DNA from: Nocardia pseudobrasiliensis NBRC 108224
GTDB lineage: Bacteria > Actinomycetota > Actinomycetes > Mycobacteriales > Mycobacteriaceae
Direction of reading: 5' to 3'
Assembly: GCF_001613105.1 (NCBI RefSeq)
Contig: NZ_BDBS01000038.1
Span: forward strand, 1-64,000
DNA: 64,000 nt
Every line of letters starts with the position of its first letter. The stretch's first letter is position 1. The notes under the pieces were generated by a model. The model was not told the DNA's origin. It searched no databases and saw only the letters and a list, made by a program, of their open reading frames with translations. This document shows positions 43,036 to 52,676 of this stretch, in pieces. Position numbers and translations under genes: made by a program.

Positions 43036-43057
43036 TCGCCTGCGCCTCGGGCGAGCA

Positions 43058-43075
43058 CATTCATGCACATGAATG
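43058..43075. promoter_or_regulatory. Perfect inverted repeat, probable XRE operator
   Basis: CATTCATG and CATGAATG are exact inverse complements around CA, 18 bases in all, with a further half-site CGAATG at 43080-43085. It lies 35 to 50 bases before the start of the XRE gene, over its -35 region, as expected for autorepression. Confidence 0.55.
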
Positions 43076-43087
43076 CACACGAATGTC

Positions 43088-43116
43088 TTGACTTGCCTAC
43101 GCCCCGGCCGTAGATT
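43088..43116 (+). promoter_or_regulatory. Strong consensus promoter without an obvious gene
   Basis: TTGACT at 43088-43093 and TAGATT at 43111-43116 with a 17-base spacer, on the plus strand. Transcription would begin near 43123 and run antisense to the double-MerR gene (43246-43977). The only nearby frame starting there is the four-codon ATGAGCCGATGA. Confidence 0.45.
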
Positions 43117-43245
43117 TCTGCGCATGAGCCGATGATCGAATGTCGTTGGCTCCCAGAGGTACAGCGTCGTACCCGAGCGTGTTGTCGAGGGTGCGGCGAG
43201 TCGTGCCGAGGAGGGGAGGGTTCGGCGTTCCTTCGGCGACCGGGG

Positions 43246-43977
43246 TCAGCGGTGTCGCGAAAGGTATTGGTGCAGTTGGCCGGAACCGGCCAGCATCGCG
43301 AGGGAACGGTCGGTCAGTTCGGCGCGCCGCCGCGCGATCGCCGCGTTCAGGGCCGCGCTGCCGCCGGTGCGGCGCAGTTCGTCGAGGACCTGCCGAATGC
43401 GTTCGAACGGATGCTGTCCGCGGCGCAGCACGGTGACGACCCGGGCGTCGCGGACATCGACGGGATCGAAGACGCGATAGCGGGTTCCGGGCTCGCGGCG
43501 CGGTGTGAGTAAGCCCTCCGATTCCCACAGTCGCAGTGCGGAAGTGCGCACGCCGAGACGTTTGGCGACCTCGCCGATGCGCAGACCCGAGCGTTCGGCC
43601 GCTGCGGTCGGTTCGGCCGCGAGGGTTTCCAGTGCCTCGGCCGTGGCGTCCAGCGCGCGGCGTTGGTCGTGCAGCGCGGCGTGTGCGGCATCGACCAGAG
43701 CCAGTGCGGCCGAGCGATTTTCGTCGTGGACGGCCTGCATGATCTCGCGCGCGACGACCGGCCCGTAACCGGCGGCCAGGGCGCGGTAGGTGCGCAGGGC
43801 GGCCGCGTGTTCGTCGCCGAATCGGCGATAACCCGACGCGGTGCGGGCGACCGGGGGCAAGATGGCTGCGTCGACATAGTTGCGGACCTGTTGCGTGGAG
43901 ATGCCCGCGAGGCGAGCCAGATCGATCGAACGCCACTCGGCCGCGGGGTGCTTGCTCCGATGCGCGGATTCGGTCAC
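43246..43977 (-). CDS. MerR-family regulator with two MerR DNA-binding domains
   Basis: A 243-residue protein with two winged-helix MerR domains. The first (about residues 15-75) holds LARLAGISTQQVRNYVDAAI, PPVARTASGYRRFG; the second (about 132-200) holds LRIGEVAKRLGVRTSALRLW, ESEGLLTPRREPGTRYRVFD. A helical linker of about 55 residues separates them. Ordinary MerR proteins have one domain plus an effector coil and act as dimers, so this chain may act as a monomeric pseudo-dimer. No cysteine or ligand-binding tail is apparent. It is divergent from the SulP-carbonic anhydrase gene, 225 bases away. Confidence 0.82.
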   Translation of the reverse strand: MTESAHRSKHPAAEWRSIDLARLAGISTQQVRNYVDAAILPPVARTASGYRRFGDEHAAALRTYRALAAGYGPVVAREIMQAVHDENRSAALALVDAAHAALHDQRRALDATAEALETLAAEPTAAAERSGLRIGEVAKRLGVRTSALRLWESEGLLTPRREPGTRYRVFDPVDVRDARVVTVLRRGQHPFERIRQVLDELRRTGGSAALNAAIARRRAELTDRSLAMLAGSGQLHQYLSRHR

Positions 43978-44029
43978 CGCTGCATGGTCTCCGATGGTGT
44001 CGAGGTCAGCGGGCCGGGTCTGCCCCTCT

Positions 44030-44045
44030 TGTGATGTAGATCACA
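44030..44045. promoter_or_regulatory. Consensus CRP-type binding site
   Basis: TGTGATGTAGATCACA fits TGTGA-N6-TCACA exactly, the pattern bound by actinobacterial CRP proteins with cyclic AMP. It lies in the divergent region between the MerR gene and the first SulP-carbonic anhydrase gene, about 160 bases before the latter's ATG and 50 before the CTTTNC repeats. Confidence 0.65.
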
Positions 44046-44080
44046 ATTTGATAGCTTCACTGAAGATCTTACTGCAAATG

Positions 44081-44111
44081 CTTTCCAAGATCTTTGCTCA
44101 TTCTTTACGCT
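44081..44111 (+). promoter_or_regulatory. Triple CTTTNC repeat, 11-base period, with -10 overlap
   Basis: CTTTCC (44081), CTTTGC (44092) and CTTTAC (44103) start exactly 11 bases apart. TACGCT at 44106-44111 is a -10-like element overlapping the last repeat. The same arrangement occurs before the second carbonic anhydrase gene (46588-46618). Seven-plus-four spacing is common for OmpR/PhoB-type response regulators. Confidence 0.5.
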
Positions 44112-44202
44112 TGCAGCTGCTCGTCGCTGTACCCGCCCGCTCGATGCCAGTACATGTTCCACCGATGAACCGAACCGCTCGGCGTTTCGGCGAAGGAGAA
44201 AT

Positions 44203-46440
44203 ATGTCGACCGACACCGATCCGGCCCGACGGACCACGCCAACTGGTCTCGCCGTCGTGCTCCGACACGATCTACCCGCCTCCGTGGTGGTCTTTCTCGT
44301 CGCGCTACCACTATCGATAGGTATAGCCGTCGCGGCGGGCGCGCCCGTGGCGGCCGGATTGCTGGCCGCGGTCGTCGGCGGATTGGTGGCCGGACTGCTC
44401 GGGGGCTCGGCCCTGCAGGTCAGCGGTCCCACGGCCAGTCTCACCGTGGTGGTCGCCGAGAGCATCAACCAATTCGGCTGGGCCGCCACCTGTTTCATCA
44501 CGCTCGGGGCGGGCGTACTGCAGATCCTGTTCGGATTCGGGCGGCTGGGCCGGGCCGCGCTGGCCATCGCGCCGGTGGTGGTGCACGGGATGCTGGCCGG
44601 ACTCGGCGCGGTCATCGCGCTGCAGCAGTTGCATGTGCTGCTGGGCGGGAAGTCGCTGAGTTCGTCGTGGCAGAGCATCGTGCAGCTGCCGCATCAGCTG
44701 ACCTCGGTCAGCCGCGGCGACGCGCTGGTCGGCGCGGTGGTCATCGTCGTCATGCTGGGCTGGCGGTATCTGCCCTCCGCGGTGCGCAGGGTGCCCGCGC
44801 CGCTGGCGGCGGTCGTACTCGCGACCGGACTGGCCATGGTGCTGCCCACCGACGTGGCGCGAATCGCGTTGCACGGCTCGCTGTTCGACGAACTGGCGCT
44901 GCCGCGCCTACCCGGCGGCGGCCCGCTGGCGGTCGGGCTGGCCATGGTGACGATCGCGCTCATCGCCAGCGTCGAAACCTTGCTCTCGGCGGTCGCGGTG
45001 GATCGGATGCGGCCCGAACGGCGTACCGATCTCGATCGCGAACTCGTCGGACAGGGTGTGGCGAATATGGTCTGTGGCCTGATCGGCGCGCTGCCGATCG
45101 CGGCGGTGATCGTCCGCAGCGTCACCAATGTCAACGCGGGGGCGCGCACCAAGGCCTCGACCATGCTGCACGGGGTCTGGGTGCTGATCTTCGCGGTGGC
45201 CCTGGTGGGCGTGGTGCAGCAGATACCCAAGGCGGCGCTGGCCGGACTGCTGATCGTGATCGGCATGGGGCTGGTCAAACTCGCCCACATTCGTTCGGCG
45301 CGCCGTACCGGCGATCTGATCGTCTATGCCGCAACGGTTCTGGTGGTGGTGTTCGCCAATCTGCTGCTGGGCATGCTGGTGGGTCTGGCGCTGTCGTTCG
45401 CGTTGCTGCTGTGGCGGGTCGTGCGGGTGGCGATCGCCGCGGCGCCGGTGCCCGGGACCGCCCGCTGGCTGGTCACCATCGACGGCACCTGCACCTTCCT
45501 GGCCCTGCCGCGCCTGAGCGCCGAACTCGCCCGGGTGCCCGCGACCGCCACGGTGACAGTCGAGATGACCGTGGACTTTCTCGATCACGCCGCCTCCGAC
45601 GCGCTGCGCGAATGGGCGCAGCAGCACGAAACCGGCGGCGGGACGGTCGAATTCGTCGAGATGGGCGCGGTGCGCATCGCCGATCTGGCCAGTGGGCGGC
45701 CCACCCGCGGTCACGCCCGGCGGCTGCTCGACGACGCGTTGGGTCCGTGGCGGCGCACCGCGCGGGTGGATCCGGTCGTCGCCGGAGTGGCGGCCTATCA
45801 CCGCGGGCACGCCCATGTCGTGCGCCCGCATCTGGGTGAGCTACGCGACGGTCAGAATCCGGACGCGCTGTTTCTCACCTGCGCCGATTCGCGGATCGTG
45901 CCGAATGTGATCACCAGCAGCGGGCCGGGGGATCTGTTCACCGTGCGCAATATCGGCAATCTGATTCCCGCCGACGGGCGCGACACCTCGGTCGAGGCGG
46001 CCCTGGTCTACGCGCTGGACGTGCTGCGGGTGCGTTCGGTGGTGGTGTGCGGACACTCCGGTTGCGGCGCGATGGGCGCGCTGTATCGCGGCGATGTCAC
46101 CGGATCCGGTCTGGACGACTGGCTCGCGCACGGGCGGCCCACGCTGAAGCGGTTCCGCGGCGGACATCCGGTGGCGGCGGCCGCCGCGGCAGCCGGATTC
46201 GGCGAGATCGATCAGCTGGGCATGGTGAATGTGGCCGTGCAGCTCGAGACGCTGGCCCGGCATCCGCTGGTGTGCCGCGCCCTCGTCGAGCGGGGGGTTG
46301 TGCTGTCGGGACTGTTCTTCGACATCGCCACCGCGCGGGTCATCCGGATCAGGGTGGACGGGATATCGGAGATCGACGATGCGGGCCGCGCCTGCGGACC
46401 GGACGTCGCGAGCAGGCCGGTTACGGCACTGCCGGTCTAG
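44203..46440 (+). CDS. SulP anion transporter - STAS - beta-carbonic anhydrase fusion (copy 1)
   Basis: A 745-residue fusion. The SulP transporter occupies about residues 15-400 (VVVFLVALPLSIGIAVAAGA, GGSALQVSGPTASLTVVVAE, IALIASVETLLSAVAVDRMR). A STAS domain follows (about 412-500, ARWLVTIDGTCTFLALPRLS). The C-terminal beta-carbonic anhydrase (about 525-735) keeps the zinc ligands in LTCADSRIVPN (about Cys560) and VVCGHSGCGAMG (about His618 and Cys621), and an aspartate in CADSR. Such proteins probably import bicarbonate or sulfate-like anions and interconvert CO2 at the membrane. The ribosome site AAGGAGAAAT is identical to that of the second copy. The gene is followed by two hairpins. Confidence 0.9.
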   Translation: MSTDTDPARRTTPTGLAVVLRHDLPASVVVFLVALPLSIGIAVAAGAPVAAGLLAAVVGGLVAGLLGGSALQVSGPTASLTVVVAESINQFGWAATCFITLGAGVLQILFGFGRLGRAALAIAPVVVHGMLAGLGAVIALQQLHVLLGGKSLSSSWQSIVQLPHQLTSVSRGDALVGAVVIVVMLGWRYLPSAVRRVPAPLAAVVLATGLAMVLPTDVARIALHGSLFDELALPRLPGGGPLAVGLAMVTIALIASVETLLSAVAVDRMRPERRTDLDRELVGQGVANMVCGLIGALPIAAVIVRSVTNVNAGARTKASTMLHGVWVLIFAVALVGVVQQIPKAALAGLLIVIGMGLVKLAHIRSARRTGDLIVYAATVLVVVFANLLLGMLVGLALSFALLLWRVVRVAIAAAPVPGTARWLVTIDGTCTFLALPRLSAELARVPATATVTVEMTVDFLDHAASDALREWAQQHETGGGTVEFVEMGAVRIADLASGRPTRGHARRLLDDALGPWRRTARVDPVVAGVAAYHRGHAHVVRPHLGELRDGQNPDALFLTCADSRIVPNVITSSGPGDLFTVRNIGNLIPADGRDTSVEAALVYALDVLRVRSVVVCGHSGCGAMGALYRGDVTGSGLDDWLAHGRPTLKRFRGGHPVAAAAAAAGFGEIDQLGMVNVAVQLETLARHPLVCRALVERGVVLSGLFFDIATARVIRIRVDGISEIDDAGRACGPDVASRPVTALPV

Positions 46441-46445
46441 GGGGA

Positions 46446-46472
46446 CACCCGGCCGTGGGCGACGGCCGGGTG
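46446..46472 (+). terminator. Hairpin after copy 1
   Basis: An 11-base stem (46446-46456 with 46462-46472) with a five-base loop starts six bases after the stop codon. There is no T-run, as usual in this group. Confidence 0.55.
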
Positions 46473-46484
46473 GCGGCAGGTCGG

Positions 46485-46518
46485 GCGACGCCCCGGGGAT
46501 GAGCTCCCGGGGCGTCGC
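46485..46518 (+). terminator. Second hairpin after copy 1
   Basis: A perfect 13-base G+C-rich stem, 46485-46497 against 46506-46518, with an eight-base loop. Together with the first hairpin it separates the two carbonic anhydrase genes. Confidence 0.6.
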
Positions 46519-46538
46519 TATACGTGGGACGACTTGCC

Positions 46539-46552
46539 TGTGAGTACTCACA
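46539..46552. promoter_or_regulatory. 14-base palindrome TGTGAGTACTCACA
   Basis: Perfect palindrome with CRP-like half-sites TGTGA and TCACA but a spacer of four instead of six. It stands about 190 bases before the second SulP gene, in a position comparable to the CRP site of copy 1. Confidence 0.45.
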
Positions 46553-46587
46553 CTTCGGCGTGTCGGAAGTAAGCATCGATAAATAAA

Positions 46588-46618
46588 CTTTCCTCAGGCT
46601 TTGCTAAGTCTTTACTAT
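46588..46618 (+). promoter_or_regulatory. Triple CTTTNC repeat, copy 2 promoter
   Basis: CTTTCC (46588), CTTTGC (46599) and CTTTAC (46610), 11-base period, with TACTAT at 46613-46618 as a better -10. Spacing is identical to the element at 44081-44111, although flanking sequence has diverged. Confidence 0.5.
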
Positions 46619-46739
46619 TAATCTGACCCTCACTTCCGGGTGCCTACCGAGACAGTGCCGTCTCGGTGGTTGAGCTCGATGCCTGGAGAACATGTTCGAC
46701 CCACCGGATCAGCCCCACCTGTTCCGGCGAAGGAGAAAT

Positions 46740-48968
46740 ATGTCCACCGACACCGACACGAGGCCGCGTCACGCCGCTCCGCCGGGGCCGTCGATATCCG
46801 ACCGGTTGTCCTCGATCATGCGTCACGACTTACCCGCCTCCCTCGTGGTTTTTCTTGTCGCCCTACCGCTTTCGCTCGGCATCGCCGTCGCCTCCGATGC
46901 GCCCATCGCCGCGGGTCTGATCGCCGCCGCTGTCGGCGGCATCGTGGTCGGCATCTTCGGCGGCTCGCCGCTGCAGGTCAGCGGTCCGGCCGCCGGTCTG
47001 ACGGTGGTGGTCGCCGAGACCATCCATCAGTTCGGCTGGAAGACAACGTGTTTCATCACGGTCGCGGCCGGCTTGCTGCAGCTGGTCTTCGGTCTGAGCA
47101 GGATCGCCCGCGCGGCCCTGGCCATCGCGCCGGTCGTGGTGCACGCCATGCTCGCCGGTATCGGCATCACCATCGCGCTGCAGCAGGCCCATGTCCTGCT
47201 GGGCGGATCCTCGCGCAGCTCGGCCTGGGCGAATCTGACCGGACTGCCCGAGCAGCTGCTGAATCTGCACGGCGACGACTTCCTGATCGGCGCCGTGGTC
47301 ATCGCCATCATCCTGGGCTGGAAGTATGTGCCGCAACGACTTCGGCTGGTGCCGGGGCCGCTGGTGGCCGTGCTCGTCGGCACCGGCCTGGCCATCGTCG
47401 GCCCGGGCGATCCCGAACGCATCAAGATCGAGGGTTCGCTGTTCGACGCCATCGGGCTGCCCGAGATCCCCAGCGGCGGTTGGGGTGCGATCGCACTGGC
47501 GGTGTTGACCATCGCGCTGATCGCCAGCGTGGAATCGCTGCTGTCGGCGGTCTCGGTCGACAAACTGCACTCCGGTGAGCGCACCAACTTCGACCGCGAG
47601 CTGATGGCGCAGGGCGCGGCCAATATGACCTCCGGTCTGCTCGGTGGCCTGCCCGTCACCGGCGTGATCGTGCGCAGCTCCACCAATGTCGCGGCGGGCG
47701 CCAAATCCAAGGCCTCGGCGCTGCTGCACGGTGTGTGGATTCTGGTGTTCTCCGTCGCGCTCGTCGGTGTGGTGCAACAGATTCCGAAGTCGGCGCTGGC
47801 TGGTCTGCTCATCGTGGTGGGCGTGCAGCTGGTGAAGGTCGGACATATCAGGCTGGCGCGGCGCACCGGCGATCTGGCCGTGTACACGGTCACCGTGGCC
47901 GGTGTGGTGTTCCTCAATCTGCTCGAGGGCGTGCTCATCGGCTTGGCGCTGGCGTTCGCGCTGCTGCTGTGGCGGGTTGTGAAGGTTTCGGTGGTCGCGG
48001 GTCCGGTGACCGGTACCGATCGCTGGATCGTCAGCATCGATGGCACCTGCACCTTCCTCGCGCTGCCCAAGCTGTCGGCGCAGTTGGCCAAGGTGCCCGC
48101 GGGGACCGATGTGCTGGTGGAACTGACCGTCGACTTCCTCGACCATGCCGCCTACGAGGCCATCCACGACTGGGCGCGCCAGCACGAGAGCACCGGCTGC
48201 ACAGTGGAATTCGTGGAGATCGGCACCGCTCGCATGGAGCACGCCGTCGCCGGTCCGCCGCAGCGCGGTCCCGCCCGCGGCATGCTCGACAGTGTGCTCG
48301 GCCCGTGGCCCGAGCGCGGCGAGAACGCGCTGGAGGACGGCGTGGCCGAATATCACCGCAGCCATGCACACGTGGTGCGCCCGCATCTGGACGAGCTGCG
48401 CGACCGGCAGGATCCGCATTCGTTGTTCCTCACCTGCGCCGATTCGCGCATCGTGCCGAATGTGATCACCAACAGCGGTCCCGGTGATCTGTTCACCGTC
48501 CGCAATGTGGGCAATCTGATTCCCGCCGACCGCTCCGACTCCTCGGTCGAGGCCGCGATCGCGTTCTCGCTGAAGAATTTGGACGTGCGAAATGTGGTGG
48601 TGTGCGGGCATTCCGGCTGTGGCGCCATGTCGGCGCTGAAGTCCGGCGGCCCGCTCGGGCCGGGTCTGGACGACTGGCTCGCCCACGCCCGGCCGACGCT
48701 GCAGCGCTTCCACGCGGGCCATCCGGTCGCGCGGGCCGCGGCCGCGGCGGGCTATGACGAGCTGGCCCAGTTGGCCATGGTCAATGTCGCGGTTCAGCTC
48801 GAGACGCTGTACAGCCACCCGGTCGTGCAGCAGGTCATGGCCGAGCGGGGCATCACCGTATCGGGTCTGTACTTCGATATCGGCACTGCCCGGGTACTCG
48901 AGGTAACCACCGACGGCATCGCCGAGATCACCGACGCGGGTGAGCGCGCGGTCGCGATCCACGCCTGA
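46740..48968 (+). CDS. SulP anion transporter - STAS - beta-carbonic anhydrase fusion (copy 2)
   Basis: A 742-residue paralogue of the preceding gene with the same three parts: SulP (about 25-415, LVVFLVALPLSLGIAVASDA), STAS (about 420-510, DRWIVSIDGTCTFLALPKLS) and beta-carbonic anhydrase with LTCADSRIVPN (about Cys566) and VVCGHSGCGAMS. It diverges from copy 1 mostly in loops and at the C-terminus, which reads more polar. The tandem arrangement, the shared ribosome site (GAAGGAGAAAT) and repeat element point to duplication. I chose ATG 46740 over the in-frame ATG at 46692, which lacks a site. Confidence 0.9.
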   Translation: MSTDTDTRPRHAAPPGPSISDRLSSIMRHDLPASLVVFLVALPLSLGIAVASDAPIAAGLIAAAVGGIVVGIFGGSPLQVSGPAAGLTVVVAETIHQFGWKTTCFITVAAGLLQLVFGLSRIARAALAIAPVVVHAMLAGIGITIALQQAHVLLGGSSRSSAWANLTGLPEQLLNLHGDDFLIGAVVIAIILGWKYVPQRLRLVPGPLVAVLVGTGLAIVGPGDPERIKIEGSLFDAIGLPEIPSGGWGAIALAVLTIALIASVESLLSAVSVDKLHSGERTNFDRELMAQGAANMTSGLLGGLPVTGVIVRSSTNVAAGAKSKASALLHGVWILVFSVALVGVVQQIPKSALAGLLIVVGVQLVKVGHIRLARRTGDLAVYTVTVAGVVFLNLLEGVLIGLALAFALLLWRVVKVSVVAGPVTGTDRWIVSIDGTCTFLALPKLSAQLAKVPAGTDVLVELTVDFLDHAAYEAIHDWARQHESTGCTVEFVEIGTARMEHAVAGPPQRGPARGMLDSVLGPWPERGENALEDGVAEYHRSHAHVVRPHLDELRDRQDPHSLFLTCADSRIVPNVITNSGPGDLFTVRNVGNLIPADRSDSSVEAAIAFSLKNLDVRNVVVCGHSGCGAMSALKSGGPLGPGLDDWLAHARPTLQRFHAGHPVARAAAAAGYDELAQLAMVNVAVQLETLYSHPVVQQVMAERGITVSGLYFDIGTARVLEVTTDGIAEITDAGERAVAIHA

Positions 48969-48973
48969 TATCC

Positions 48974-49024
48974 GCGACGAGGCGCGAGTTCGGTTGTTCG
49001 GCAACCGGACTCGCGCCTCGTCGC
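48974..49024. terminator. Long bidirectional hairpin
   Basis: Arms 48974-48996 and 49002-49024 pair over 23 bases with one G-U wobble and a five-base loop. It begins five bases after the stop of copy 2. One of the strongest structures in the window. Confidence 0.75.
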
Positions 49025-49205
49025 GCTTTCGGCCCGCCTTGTTCGATTGCTCCATGGCGGCAGTCGGAGATACGGCCGGGCGTGCCTGCGGCGCGTGCGC
49101 GAGGACAGGACATACGCTGGGGCGCCGGTAAACCTACTGGTCACGGATGTCTGCTGGCCGCCCGGCCTGGGGCGTGTCAGGGTGGTAATCAGGGATCGGA
49201 GTCGG

Positions 49206-49871
49206 ATGGAAATGGCTGCGGGGTCGGTGGTGACGGGCACGCTTGTACCGGGGACCATGCTGACCGAGTCGCGGTGGCTGGCCGAGCGGATCGCCGATAT
49301 GGGGATCTCGTGGGGGACCGGTGATTCGCGGGTTTCGGGGACGCTGTGGTGGTGTATGGCCGCGTCCTCGCTCGTCGACCCGATCGCGAGCGCCTACGCG
49401 CGGGATCTGCCCGCGCCGAATCCCGAACTGGAACGGCTGCTGTGCGAGATCCGTCCCGATGGGGGCGTGGAGCGCGTCCTGCCGGTGCGATGGGATGAAG
49501 CGGCCGCTGCCGAGCCGATGCCGGATGGGGGCGTCGGGCCGGCGCTGCGGAAAACGCTGGGCCGCATAATCCCGGTCGTCGCGCAGGTGAGTGGCGCCGG
49601 AATCCCATCCCTGTGGGCCATCGTGGCCGACGCCATCGGCAACCGCGCCCTGGACGCCGGAAACCCCGAGGCCGGATCCCGCCTGGCCCACGAGGTGGCC
49701 GGCCGCCTCCCGGTACCCCGCTTCATGGACATAGCCGACCGCACCTTCGTCCGCCGCATCTCCTGCTGCCTGGTCTTCGAGGTCCCCGGCTGCCAAATGT
49801 GCACCAGCTGCCCCAAACGCCCCGCCGCCGAGCGGCACACCCTGCTGACCGAGTTGGCCACCCGAGAGTGA
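49206..49871 (+). CDS. FhuF-like [2Fe-2S] protein (probable ferric-siderophore reductase)
   Basis: A 221-residue protein. The C-terminal segment ISCCLVFEVPGCQMCTSCPK has the four-cysteine CC-x10-CxxC cluster-binding pattern of FhuF C-terminal domains, which hold a [2Fe-2S] centre and reduce ferric siderophores. The rest is an alanine-rich helical domain (RIIPVVAQVSGAGIPSLWAI, ADAIGNRALDAGN). I chose ATG 49206 with CGGAG upstream, but the open frame reaches 49047 and the true start is uncertain. The gene stands alone between the carbonic anhydrase terminator and thrS, without siderophore genes nearby. Confidence 0.75.
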   Translation: MEMAAGSVVTGTLVPGTMLTESRWLAERIADMGISWGTGDSRVSGTLWWCMAASSLVDPIASAYARDLPAPNPELERLLCEIRPDGGVERVLPVRWDEAAAAEPMPDGGVGPALRKTLGRIIPVVAQVSGAGIPSLWAIVADAIGNRALDAGNPEAGSRLAHEVAGRLPVPRFMDIADRTFVRRISCCLVFEVPGCQMCTSCPKRPAAERHTLLTELATRE

Positions 49872-49911
49872 GGTAGCCCGGTCCATCGGCGCGCGGCCGG
49901 GGGTGTCCCGA

Positions 49912-50036
49912 TAGCATGGTCGCGCCGGAGTACTCGTGCGACCGGCTCGGACGCACGTCCGGATCGCGGGAGGGAGCAGCCCGCACCTAGACATTGCGGG
50001 TGAGAGCCCGCCGAGTAAGCCAAGGAGAGCGCAGCC
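49912..50036 (+). promoter_or_regulatory. thrS promoter and structured leader
   Basis: TAGCAT (49912-49917) is a likely -10. The leader of about 110 bases holds CGGACG/CGTCCG (49948-49961) and two hairpins with the same five-base stem, 49966-49970 with 49980-49984 and 49996-50000 with 50007-50011. Because the stems are the same, the middle arms (49980-49984, 49996-50000) can pair with each other instead, so two exclusive folds are possible. I do not find a T-box sequence. Confidence 0.45.
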
Positions 50037-52090
<2,054 letters not shown>

Positions 52091-52094
<4 letters not shown>

Positions 52095-52675
52095 GCATCA
52101 TGGATGAGGCTGTGTCCGACCAGGATTCGAGCGAGCAGATCGTCGATACGGGCGCCGGAGATCCGGATCGCCTGCAGCGGTTGTGGACTCCGTACCGGAT
52201 GTCCTACATCACCGGTGCGGTCAAGGACCGTGAGGAGCCCAAGAAGGGCGGCCATCCGTTCACCGAGATCCCGAAGATGTCCGACGAGGACGGTTTGGTG
52301 ATCGCGCGCGGGCAGTGGGTGTACGCGGTGCTGAATCTGTACCCCTACAACCCCGGTCACATGATGGTGGTGCCGTATCGGCGGGTGGCCAACCTCGAGG
52401 ACCTCACCGTCGAGGAGAGCACCGAGCTGATGGCGTTCACCCAGCAGGCGATCCGGGTGATGAAGCGGGTGTCGCGGCCGGAGGGTTTCAATGTCGGCCT
52501 GAATCTCGGTGGGGTGGCGGGCGGCTCGCTCGCCGACCACCTGCATCAGCACATCGTGCCGCGCTGGGGTGGCGACGCGAATTTCATCACCGTCGTCGGC
52601 GGGGTGAAGGTGATGCCCCAGTTGTTGCGGGAGACGCGGGCGCTGCTCGCGGAGGCCTGGAAGGACATCGAGTAG
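52091..52675 (+). CDS. HIT-family AP4A phosphorylase / ATP adenylyltransferase
   Basis: A 194-residue histidine-triad protein; the active motif is HLHQHIVPRW in the segment GGVAGGSLADHLHQH. The mycobacterial orthologue next to thrS (Rv2613c) is an AP4A phosphorylase that splits diadenosine tetraphosphate with phosphate. NLYPYNPGHMMVVPYRRVAN is another family block. An acidic 25-residue leader precedes the domain. It lies between thrS and the phosphatidylinositol-phosphate synthase gene, as in other Mycobacteriales. Confidence 0.93.
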
Positions 52676-52676
52676 C

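Noticed and set aside
46692..46739. Upstream ATG for the second SulP fusion
   Set aside because: No ribosome site; the AAGGAGAAAT before 46740 is shared exactly with copy 1.
44203..48968. Recent mobile duplication of the SulP fusion
   Set aside because: The copies are strongly diverged at the DNA level and have no flanking repeats or transposase, so the duplication is old.
46863..49055. Minus-strand frame of 730 codons
   Set aside because: Exact shadow of the second SulP-carbonic anhydrase gene, rich in Arg, His, Gln and Gly.
49872..50036. T-box riboswitch in the thrS leader
   Set aside because: No TGGNACCGCG-like T-box sequence and no specifier loop could be found.
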